From NCBI GenBank assembly GCA_001805895.1, contig MHHD01000022.1:1-19947 (forward strand): a DNA stretch of 19,947 nucleotides, read 5' to 3'. Every line of letters starts with the position of its first letter. Within the stretch, counting starts at the first letter, position 1. Shown piece after piece: positions 6,584 through 12,474 of the stretch. The notes below the pieces were generated by a model that saw only the letters and a list, made by a program, of their open reading frames with translations, was not told the DNA's origin and did no database searches. The position numbers and the translations under genes were made by a program. The stretch comes from Omnitrophica WOR_2 bacterium RIFCSPLOWO2_12_FULL_51_8 (GTDB lineage Bacteria > Omnitrophota > Gorgyraeia > Gygaellales > Profunditerraquicolaceae).

Positions 6584-6640
6584 GATCCTTCGACGCACCT
6601 CGGCCTAAAGGCCGAGGTTTGCTCAGGATTGATACTGAGC
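6584..6640. repeat. Double hairpin between pilin 1 and pilin 2
   Basis: A perfect 8-bp stem CCTCGGCC/GGCCGAGG with loop TAAA (6598-6617) is followed by GCTCAG/CTGAGC with an 8-base loop (6621-6640). The outer text ATCCTTCGAC and GCTCAGGAT resembles a widespread bacterial REP-like repeat. The first hairpin is followed by only three T, so it is at most a weak terminator. It could stabilise the upstream pilin mRNA and set a higher dose of pilin 1 than of the genes after it. Confidence 0.65.
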
Positions 6641-6659
6641 AAAGGAGGTGAATGAGCAG

Positions 6660-7031
6660 ATGTTTAAGATAAATTTCCAAAAGGCGCAGAGCACCGCTGA
6701 ATACGTGATTGTCCTGGGCCTGATTGTCGCCGCAGTAGTGGCAATGCAGACCTACATTAAGCGCGGCCTGCAGGGCAGGATCCAGGAGGCCGTGGATTAT
6801 ACTGACCAGGGGGGACAGCTAGATGCTGCGACTGCAGTGCAATTTACCGGCGCCCAGTATGAGCCTTATTACCTGAGGTCGCAGTTCAGCCGGACGCGCA
6901 ATGCCTACGACGTAGAAAACTTGGAAACCTCAGGGGGGTCTGTAAAGAGCGTGAATGAGTTCAGCGCAAGCAGCGGCTATCAGAATATGGTAAACGCGGA
7001 TTTTGATGTCGGCGCTGCTGTCGCTGATTAA
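6660..7031 (+). CDS. Class III-signal pilin 2 with C-terminal extension
   Basis: 123 residues. The ATG at 6660 is preferred over a GTG at 6648, because the GTG lies inside the AAAGGAGGTG ribosome binding site, which is correctly spaced for 6660. The protein starts MFKINFQKAQSTAEYVIVLGLIVAA, continues with the YIKRGLQGRIQEAVDYTDQ segment shared by its paralogues, then has about 80 residues of polar, Ser/Gly/Tyr-containing sequence without cysteines. The extension beyond the usual Flp length suggests a minor or surface-decorated subunit. It lies between pilin 1 and pilin 3 in the same operon. Confidence 0.86.
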   Translation: MFKINFQKAQSTAEYVIVLGLIVAAVVAMQTYIKRGLQGRIQEAVDYTDQGGQLDAATAVQFTGAQYEPYYLRSQFSRTRNAYDVENLETSGGSVKSVNEFSASSGYQNMVNADFDVGAAVAD

Positions 7032-7083
7032 GGCAAAGAGAAAAAAATGGTTTTGGGGAAATCATTTAAGGAGGTGAGTAAAA

Positions 7084-7419
7084 ATGTTTAAGGGATTAGC
7101 TAAGCATAAGGCCCAATCCACCTTAGAATACGCGATTCTCATTGGCGTGATTGTCGCCGGGTTGATTGCCACGCAGGTGTATCTTAAACGCGGCTGGCAG
7201 GGGAAACTCAAAGAGAGCGCAGACAGTATGGGCAGTCAGTTTTCTCCGGGATACACCCTTACTAATTACACTACCAAGAGCTTTTCCAATTCTACCGAGA
7301 CTACGGACATCAGCGGCACCAATACTCAAATTCACAACCAGTGGACTAACCGCGACGGCAATGAGGATACGCCGGAGGCAGCCAGTGAATTCTGGTGGCA
7401 CGGGGCCGCAGCCGAATAG
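7084..7419 (+). CDS. Class III-signal pilin 3 with C-terminal extension
   Basis: 111 residues, with AAGGAGGTG at 7068-7076 and an ATG at 7084. It starts MFKGLAKHKAQSTLEYAILIGVIVAG, then carries the paralogue motif YLKRGWQGKLKESADSMGSQFSPGY. The C-terminal half is rich in Thr, Ser and Asn (SNSTETTDISGTNTQ) and ends WWHGAAAE. It is closely related to pilin 2 in the leader and helix but divergent in the tail, as expected for subunits sharing a core and differing at the surface. TadB follows 50 bases on. Confidence 0.86.
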   Translation: MFKGLAKHKAQSTLEYAILIGVIVAGLIATQVYLKRGWQGKLKESADSMGSQFSPGYTLTNYTTKSFSNSTETTDISGTNTQIHNQWTNRDGNEDTPEAASEFWWHGAAAE

Positions 7420-7469
7420 GAGCGAGCAGGCAGAGATTATCTTGATAGCATAGAGGAGGTCTGGCAAGT

Positions 7470-8321
7470 ATGTTGAGTAAAATCGTCATTTCCTTAGCGG
7501 TGTTTGCCGGGGTGTTTTATCTGGCGCGCCTGTTTTACCCCTTTTTTGCATCGTTAAGCGAGCGCTGGCAGAAAAAAAGAATCGAGCGGATCACGCCCAA
7601 GTTAGACCGGATGTTTATTGATGTGCCGTTAAACAAGCTGATCCTCTTGGATGTGCTGGCGCCGCTGGTCTGCGGGGGCTTGGGTCTGCTGTTTTTCCGC
7701 AGCCTCTGGTTTGCCGCCGCAGGCGGGGCGATAGGTTTGCTTATCCCGCTCTTTGCGGTCAAGCGGATGGAGGCAGGCCGCCGCCAGAAATTTGCCGGCC
7801 AGTTAGTGGATGGCCTGATGATTCTCTCCAGCTCCCTGAAGGCGGGCTTAAGCCTGCTGCAGGCCTTTGAGGCCTTAGTGGAAGAAATGCCTGCGCCGAT
7901 AGCTCAGGAATTTAGTTTAGTCATCCGGCAGATGCAGATGGGCGCGCCCCTGGAGGAGGCGCTGGCAGACTTGAAAAAAAGGATGCGCTTGGACGAGTTA
8001 GATTTAGTGGTAACGGCGATGCTGGTGGCCAGAGAGACCGGCGGAGACCTTACCGTCACCTTTTCGCGGGTAATCAACACCATTCAGGAACGCAACAAAC
8101 TCATCGGCCGGGTCAAGGCCCTCTGTATCCAGGCGAAATTACAGGGCGTCATTATGTCGATCCTGCCGATCCTCTTCGGGTTTTTTGTCTATAAAACCAA
8201 CCCCGCTTTTTTTGACGTCTTTTTAAAAGACCCCTTAGGCCGCGGGCTTTTGATTTACGCGGGAGTCTCGGAAGCGCTGGGGATATTCTTTATCCGTAAA
8301 TTCAGCCGGGTGGAGGCATAG
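7470..8321 (+). CDS. tadB: TadB-like inner-membrane platform protein (T2SSF domain)
   Basis: 283 residues, with GAGGAGGT ahead of the ATG. Two to three N-terminal membrane segments (for example IVISLAVFAGVFYLARLFYP and the LAPLVCGGLGLLFF region) precede a cytoplasmic type II secretion F domain: QLVDGLMILSSSLKAGLSLLQAFE, then RMRLDELDLVVTAMLVARETGGDL. Two more membrane segments lie at the C-terminus. TadB and TadC together form the platform contacted by the TadA ATPase. TadB normally follows TadA directly; here it is 4.3 kb away, with the accessory block and three pilins in between. Assignment is firm. Confidence 0.92.
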   Translation: MLSKIVISLAVFAGVFYLARLFYPFFASLSERWQKKRIERITPKLDRMFIDVPLNKLILLDVLAPLVCGGLGLLFFRSLWFAAAGGAIGLLIPLFAVKRMEAGRRQKFAGQLVDGLMILSSSLKAGLSLLQAFEALVEEMPAPIAQEFSLVIRQMQMGAPLEEALADLKKRMRLDELDLVVTAMLVARETGGDLTVTFSRVINTIQERNKLIGRVKALCIQAKLQGVIMSILPILFGFFVYKTNPAFFDVFLKDPLGRGLLIYAGVSEALGIFFIRKFSRVEA

Positions 8322-8332
8322 GAGGAAGGGTT

Positions 8333-9241
8333 ATGGGCGCGATAATTTTAGCGGCTTTGCTTTTGGGGATGGGGATCTATATCATAATTTATTCTTTCCG
8401 CTCCGAGATTTTCGGAGCAGACCAGACGCATTTACCGGGAAACATTTTTGCCGAGGGCCAGCCGCGGGCTGAGCCGGAAGGGATCTACGTCAACCGCTCA
8501 CAGAGGTCGTTTTTACCACTGACCCGGCAGTTTAAGCCCTGGGAAAGGCGCATTCCTCTGCCGTTAGAAGGGATGAAGAAAAAATTAGTCAAGGCCGGCT
8601 CGCCGATGGGGGCAATGGAATTCCTGGCCTTTAAAGTCCTTTCCTTGGCCGGGGCGCCGATATTAGGATTGACGTTCCTGGGGGCACAGTTGCCCAAAGA
8701 AACCATCCTGATTTCTTCCCTGCTCATCGGTTTCTTCCTGCCGGAGCTGTGGCTGAGGAATAAGATCAAGGCCAGGCAGCTGCGTATCCGGCGCGACCTG
8801 CCCAGCATCATTGACCTTTTGAATTTATGCGTCGGCGGAGGCCTGGATTTTATGCTGGCGGTTAACCGGGTGGTCAGGGATTTAAAGCCCTGCGACTTAA
8901 CGCGCGAGCTGGCAGAGGTTTACCGCGAGACGCAGATCGGCAAAACCCGGCGGGAGGCGCTGAAGAATTTCGCCTCCAGGGTTGACCTGCCGGAGGCGCA
9001 TTCCTTTGTGCGCACCTTAGTGCAGGCAGACCGCATGGGCACGCCTTTGGCTGAGGCATTAAGCATGCAGGCCGAAGAGATGCGCACGCGGCGCTTCCAG
9101 AACGGGGAGTCCATGGCCTTGAAGGCGCCGATAAAACTTTTATTCCCGCTCTTTGCCTTTATTTTACCGGTAGTCCTGATTATCGTCGCAGCGCCGATTT
9201 TACTGGAGTTTTTGCGCGGCGGGATTAATTTCGGCTTATAG
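8333..9241 (+). CDS. tadC: TadC-like inner-membrane platform protein (T2SSF domain)
   Basis: 302 residues, 11 bases after TadB and with AGGAGGAAGG before the ATG. An N-terminal membrane segment (AIILAALLLGMGIYIIIYSF) is followed by a linker, a middle hydrophobic pair (around 100-140), the T2SSF domain (RRDLPSIIDLLNLCVGGGLDF, then AHSFVRTLVQADRMGTPLAEAL), and a C-terminal membrane helix (LLFPLFAFILPVVLIIVAAPILL). The arrangement and order after TadB are typical for TadC. It is the partner of TadB in the pilus assembly platform. Confidence 0.92.
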   Translation: MGAIILAALLLGMGIYIIIYSFRSEIFGADQTHLPGNIFAEGQPRAEPEGIYVNRSQRSFLPLTRQFKPWERRIPLPLEGMKKKLVKAGSPMGAMEFLAFKVLSLAGAPILGLTFLGAQLPKETILISSLLIGFFLPELWLRNKIKARQLRIRRDLPSIIDLLNLCVGGGLDFMLAVNRVVRDLKPCDLTRELAEVYRETQIGKTRREALKNFASRVDLPEAHSFVRTLVQADRMGTPLAEALSMQAEEMRTRRFQNGESMALKAPIKLLFPLFAFILPVVLIIVAAPILLEFLRGGINFGL

Positions 9242-9253
9242 AAAAAATTTTTT

Positions 9254-9301
9254 ACACAGATTAGCGCAGATGAGAAGATACAGATGGGCACAGATAACAG
9301 G
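9254..9301. repeat. Degenerate CACAGAT/GCAGATGAGAAG repeat overlapping a pilin start
   Basis: This is a diverged copy of the unit found at 9446-9511 (ACACAGAT, GCAGATGAGAAGA, CACAGAT). It overlaps the ATG and first codons of the pilin at 9270, so the pilin leader peptide (MRRYRWAQITG) is partly encoded by repeat sequence. Confidence 0.65.
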
Positions 9302-9443
9302 CCAGGGTGTTTTGGAGTATTTCATCATTCTGACCGTGGTCCTGGCGGCGATTATCGCCATCGGGATCATCAGCCCTCGCGGCGGCAGGATTAGGAATAT
9401 CTTCCAGGATTATTTCGACCGCGCCGCGGCGGAGATGAGGTAA
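9270..9443 (+). CDS. Flp-like pilin 4 (GQGVLEY type)
   Basis: 57 residues: MRRYRWAQITGQGVLEYFIILTV and onwards, a hydrophobic stretch to about residue 35, then a basic tail (SPRGGRIRNIFQDYFDR). The G-Q-G-V-L-E-Y motif matches the Flp G/xxxxEY cleavage context better than its neighbours, which have Ala before the Gln. No good ribosome binding site is seen, and the ATG lies inside a CACAGAT repeat, so the native start and leader may have been replaced when the repeat inserted. It follows TadC by 28 bases. Expression level is uncertain; the coding call rests on the clear pilin pattern. Confidence 0.75.
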   Translation: MRRYRWAQITGQGVLEYFIILTVVLAAIIAIGIISPRGGRIRNIFQDYFDRAAAEMR

Positions 9444-9451
9444 AGACACAG

Positions 9452-9499
9452 ATGATCGCAGATGAGAAGACACAGATGATCGCAGATGAGAAGACACAG
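9452..9499 (+). repeat. Tandem 24-bp repeat, two exact copies encoding MIADEKTQ
   Basis: The 24-base unit occurs exactly at 9452-9475 and 9476-9499, and a third partial, diverged unit begins at 9500. The length is a multiple of three, so each unit adds the same eight residues to the GxxExxY reading frame, and each begins with an ATG. Confidence 0.9.
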
Positions 9500-9883
9500 A
9501 TGATCACAGATAGCGGCCTATATCAAGATTTAACTTATAAGATCATAGGCGCTCTTTATGATGTGCACAAGGAATTAGGCAGCGTACATAAGGAAATTAT
9601 CTACCATAAAGCAGTGGCAATAGAGCTAACTGAGAGAAAAATTGATTTTGTGGAAGAAAAAGGCATTGATGTAAGATATAAAGGCAAGAAGATAGGCGTC
9701 TACAGGCCGGATTTCATAATCGAAGACAAGGTAATCTTGGAAATAAAAGTCGTTCCGTTAATAAGTAAACCAATGCAGGATCAAGTATACTATTATATCA
9801 AAGGAACGGAATATAAACTTGTACTACTTGCAAATTTTGGCACTTCTAAGGTAGGGATAAAAAGGCTGATTTATACGTTTTAA
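9452..9883 (+). CDS. GxxExxY family protein
   Basis: 143 residues from the first ATG, or 127 from the third in-frame ATG at 9500, which is nearer the usual family length. The first sixteen residues are two copies of MIADEKTQ encoded by tandem repeats. The core fits the GxxExxY family: YKIIGALYDVHKELGSVHKEIIYHKA (the motif here reads GSVHKEIIY, slightly altered), then YRPDFIIEDKVILEIKVV, which looks like the D and E-x-K residues of a PD-(D/E)XK nuclease fold, then LANFGTSKVGIKRLIY. The function of the family is not established; its genes are often scattered among short repeats in environmental genomes. It is not a Tad component. The stop overlaps the right-hand repeat. Confidence 0.8.
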   Translation: MIADEKTQMIADEKTQMITDSGLYQDLTYKIIGALYDVHKELGSVHKEIIYHKAVAIELTERKIDFVEEKGIDVRYKGKKIGVYRPDFIIEDKVILEIKVVPLISKPMQDQVYYYIKGTEYKLVLLANFGTSKVGIKRLIYTF

Positions 9884-9959
9884 TCTGTGATCATCTTGCA
9901 TCTTTTTATCTGTGATAATCTGTGAATATGCAACCCTTATTTATTTTACAAGGTATTAT

Positions 9960-10121
9960 ATGAAGACGGTAGATAATAGAAGGGCGCAGAGTTTCTTAGA
10001 ATACGTTACCCTGATCTTCGTGATCACCGCGGCTTTGGTGGCAATGTATCCTTACATCCAGCGGGCGATTAACGCGCGGTTAAAGCAGGTGCAGGTAGAG
10101 TTGGATGAATCGCGCAGGTAA
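9960..10121 (+). CDS. Class III-signal pilin 5 (short)
   Basis: 53 residues from the ATG at 9960. An upstream ATA-initiated extension to 9912 is unlikely, because it would place residues before the short basic leader typical of the family. The sequence reads MKTVDNRRAQSFLEYVTLIFVITAALVAM, then the shared YIQRAINARLKQ segment. The ribosome binding site is weak (AAGGTATT). It lies just downstream of the GxxExxY cassette, and its upstream region may have been altered by that insertion. Confidence 0.82.
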   Translation: MKTVDNRRAQSFLEYVTLIFVITAALVAMYPYIQRAINARLKQVQVELDESRR

Positions 10122-10157
10122 GGAGAGTTGGGTAATTACGAGCCCTACTGATAATGT

Positions 10158-10242
10158 CGTCATTGCGAGGCCGAACAAAGAGAGGCCGAAGCAATCTAAA
10201 AGCGGGATTGCTTCGTCGGCCTTTGGCCTCATCGCAATGACG
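10158..10242. repeat. 85-bp CGTCATTGCGAGG palindromic element between pilins 5 and 6
   Basis: The ends are CGTCATTGCGA-GGCC and GGCCTC-ATCGCAATGACG, inverted with one indel. The inner arms GAAGCAATC and GATTGCTTC pair around a short loop, so the whole element folds on itself. It belongs by appearance to a common family of dispersed palindromic repeats seen in many bacterial genomes. No T-tract follows. Confidence 0.8.
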
Positions 10243-10262
10243 CTAATTTGGAGAGTTATCCA

Positions 10263-10610
10263 ATGACAAGAAGAGCGCAGAGCGCGTTGGAATACTTTTT
10301 CCTGATCATTATCTTTACCTTCGGCTTATTTGCCATGCAGGTCTACCTCAAAAGAGCCGCCCAGGGCTGGCTAAAGGGGTCAATGGAGCAGTTAAGCGAC
10401 GGTATTTTTTATTCCCCTTCCGCCACCTTTGGCCGCTCCCAAAGCGTCACCGATATAGAGGAAACTACGGATTCGCAAAGCTTGATTGACCCGGTAACCA
10501 ATACCGGCACTTCGGATATATTAACTATAAGCACTATCGAGATGCATCAATCTGCGAATAGAGAGGAGAGGGTTTTGTCTTTTGGCAGTGAACCCAGAAG
10601 GTGGCAGTAA
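10263..10610 (+). CDS. Class III-signal pilin 6 with C-terminal extension
   Basis: 115 residues from the ATG at 10263, with GGAGAG upstream; a TTG at 10248 would overlap that site. It starts MTRRAQSALEYFFLIIIFTFGLFAM and has the shared YLKRAAQGWLKGSMEQLSDGIFYSP segment, closest in layout to pilin 3. A Ser/Thr-rich tail follows (SQSVTDIEETTDSQSL). The stop TAA overlaps the ATG of the next gene (TAATG), indicating translational coupling. Confidence 0.85.
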   Translation: MTRRAQSALEYFFLIIIFTFGLFAMQVYLKRAAQGWLKGSMEQLSDGIFYSPSATFGRSQSVTDIEETTDSQSLIDPVTNTGTSDILTISTIEMHQSANREERVLSFGSEPRRWQ

Positions 10611-11461
10611 TGAGAAATTTAAGCAAAAAGAATAAATCTGGCGTTAGTTTTATGGAATATGCGGTTATTCTAGGGGTAGCCTCTACAGTTTTGCTGGGAA
10701 TGAGCACCTATATCAAACGCGGTATACAGGGCAGGGTAAAAGAGATGACCGATAATTTCATCAGTAGGGAGCAGGTGATTGATATAAACCCTGAACTGAC
10801 GGTGAAAGTCTCCAGCCACACAGACTCTACTTCTCAATCTAATATAGAGAATGAAGGGTTTATTGGCGGCGGCACAAAGATAGCTTTGTTAGATAGCAGA
10901 GACATAGTTTCAGAGAGCCAAGTCTTAGAGAGAAGGTCTACTCTTCTGGCGGGCGGCGTTTCGGCTGATGCGGCGAATAAGATTACTCCCGCCTCCGCTC
11001 CTACTAACGAAACTTTGGAGAATAGCCAACGTTTGAAGTATGCGATTGATTTAAAGAATGCCACTGACTTAAAATACTTAGAAAAATTAAAGAGTAATTT
11101 AGATAAAGAGGCAAAATCCCTCCGGGGGCAAGCTGAAAGATTAAGGGAGAATGGTAATAGGATGATTTATGATGCCACATACACGCGCTGCCCCAGAAAA
11201 AACAGGCACGGCCGTAAAAAGTGCAAAGCTGCATTGAAAGAGATGTATAATCAGGGGCTTGAGCTGCTCAGGCAGGCAGAAAATATGGTTGAAGGTTATT
11301 ATAGGGGCGCAGAGCGGAAGGCAATAATAGAAAGAATAGCTAATGGCGAGTATGATGAAAATACTCTGGATATTGGGGCAGTGGGCAGAGAGATGCTGAG
11401 CAATCTTGCGCAACGAAGAATTGACGACTTAGAGAGAACTCAGGGAGGGAAAAACGGTTAA
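10610..11461 (+). CDS. Class III-type pilin 7 with long helical C-terminal domain
   Basis: 283 residues. The ATG at 10610 overlaps the previous stop and has AAGGTGG 6 bases upstream; an in-frame GTG at 10601 is part of that site. The head is pilin-like: SGVSFMEYAVILGVASTVLLG, then YIKRGIQGRVKEMTDNF. The Gln of the motif is replaced by Val (GVSFMEY), so processing may differ. Residues about 130-280 are largely charged and helical, with two cysteines bracketing a basic stretch (CPRKNRHGRKKC), where a disulfide loop is possible. It is much longer than an Flp subunit, suggesting a minor pilin or tip/base protein. The tail has no recognised domain. Confidence 0.8.
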   Translation: MRNLSKKNKSGVSFMEYAVILGVASTVLLGMSTYIKRGIQGRVKEMTDNFISREQVIDINPELTVKVSSHTDSTSQSNIENEGFIGGGTKIALLDSRDIVSESQVLERRSTLLAGGVSADAANKITPASAPTNETLENSQRLKYAIDLKNATDLKYLEKLKSNLDKEAKSLRGQAERLRENGNRMIYDATYTRCPRKNRHGRKKCKAALKEMYNQGLELLRQAENMVEGYYRGAERKAIIERIANGEYDENTLDIGAVGREMLSNLAQRRIDDLERTQGGKNG

Positions 11462-12205
11462 ATGAGGCGCCTAATAGTAAATAGCGATAATTTTGGCCAG
11501 GCAGTGGCAGAGATGGCTATTTTTGGCAGCCTGCTTTTGTTTGTCTTTGGCGCCCTAATCGCATATATCCAACGTTTTAATGACCAGCAGTACGCGCAGA
11601 TGGAGGCCTTTCGCCGGGCCTTGGAAAAGGGGTCTACCTATACCACTGAGGAGATGGGGAATCCGGGGGCTTCGGTGCAATTTACCTTAGTGCAAAATAG
11701 AAGGCATAGTGATTTTTCAGGTAGTTTCCGCAAAGGGAGTGCGCAAGCCTTGAGCGCTTCATCCAGTGTATTCTGGGCCGTGCCCAAAGTGGGAGAACAG
11801 GCAAAGGATTTGATAGTTTATCGGATCAATGAAGACGAAGAACAGATTGACCCTAAAGATTTTATTACTGCTGACGAAGAAGCCGAAAATACCTTTGAGA
11901 TTGAACAAATACGCACAAATTCCAGCCTTAATTTTACCGAGACTGCCGCTAAGCAGGAGACGCCCTTGCAGATTGTGAATAAGCAGGAATCCACGTTGAG
12001 TGAGACTATAAATACGATTATCCCTTATGCGATTAGAAATAAGCAGAGCAATCAAATAGTGCGCGAAGGAGAGGTCTTGAATTTATCACAGAGACTCTAC
12101 CGAGAAGGCAGGGAGGGGTTCGACCAGGGGCAATACAAATACAGTTCTCAGGTGCCAGAAGATCACAAAGTGGTAAGGGGTAAAGAATGGAGCACAGAGT
12201 TCTAA
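11462..12205 (+). CDS. TadE-like pseudopilin
   Basis: 247 residues, starting immediately after the preceding stop (TAA then ATG), so probably coupled. The head FGQAVAEMAIFGSLLLFVFGALIAYIQ resembles TadE/TadF pseudopilins, which have an N-terminal membrane segment preceded by a G-Q-x-x-x-E motif. The periplasmic part (about 210 residues) is polar and without cysteines or a recognised fold. In Tad systems such proteins are processed minor subunits needed for assembly. The TadE identity is by motif and position only. Confidence 0.72.
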   Translation: MRRLIVNSDNFGQAVAEMAIFGSLLLFVFGALIAYIQRFNDQQYAQMEAFRRALEKGSTYTTEEMGNPGASVQFTLVQNRRHSDFSGSFRKGSAQALSASSSVFWAVPKVGEQAKDLIVYRINEDEEQIDPKDFITADEEAENTFEIEQIRTNSSLNFTETAAKQETPLQIVNKQESTLSETINTIIPYAIRNKQSNQIVREGEVLNLSQRLYREGREGFDQGQYKYSSQVPEDHKVVRGKEWSTEF

Positions 12206-12471
12206 AAATAGACAGATGGCCAAGGGGGCAGGGATTATTAGAGGCCACGGTTGTGCTCATTTTGATAACCCTTTTTATCGGCGGAATAATCCAGATCTGG
12301 TTTTGGGGGAATAAACAGATACTCAAGCGCCAGAAATATTATAATGTCAGTAGAATTTTGGCCGGGACCGGCCGCGACAAATATCAGCTTCAATGGCCGC
12401 TGGTTTATGGCCGGGATAGCTTAAGCGAAAATCAGGTTTTGCGGGATGCCCCGCGGCTAAGAGGGGAATAG
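12187..12471 (+). CDS. Small TadE-like pseudopilin
   Basis: 94 residues, with its ATG 19 bases inside the end of the upstream gene, which suggests coupling. The head GQGLLEATVVLILITLFIGGIIQIWFW has the G-Q-x-x-x-E motif and one membrane segment, then a basic segment NKQILKRQKYYNVSRI. It is shorter than typical TadE proteins. The stop lies 3 bases before the TadG-like gene, forming a three-gene pseudopilin cluster with its two neighbours. Confidence 0.75.
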   Translation: MEHRVLKIDRWPRGQGLLEATVVLILITLFIGGIIQIWFWGNKQILKRQKYYNVSRILAGTGRDKYQLQWPLVYGRDSLSENQVLRDAPRLRGE

Positions 12472-12474
12472 GTA

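Larger units (their letters stand above)
9446..9924. mobile_element. GxxExxY gene cassette bounded by inverted CACAGAT/ATCTGTG repeats
   Basis: The left edge is a run of CACAGATGATCGCAGATG-type units (9446-9511) and the right edge is their inverse (ATCTGTGATCAT, ATCTGTGATAATCTGTG, 9882-9924). AGATGATCACAGA (9498-9510) and TCTGTGATCATCT (9884-9896) are a perfect 13-base inverted pair. The cassette separates two pilin genes and carries one GxxExxY-family gene. No transposase is encoded, so mobility is inferred from structure alone. Confidence 0.6.

Noticed and set aside
9446..9511. Short tandem units as a CRISPR array
   Set aside because: The 24-base units are contiguous with no spacers and are translated; there are no cas genes.
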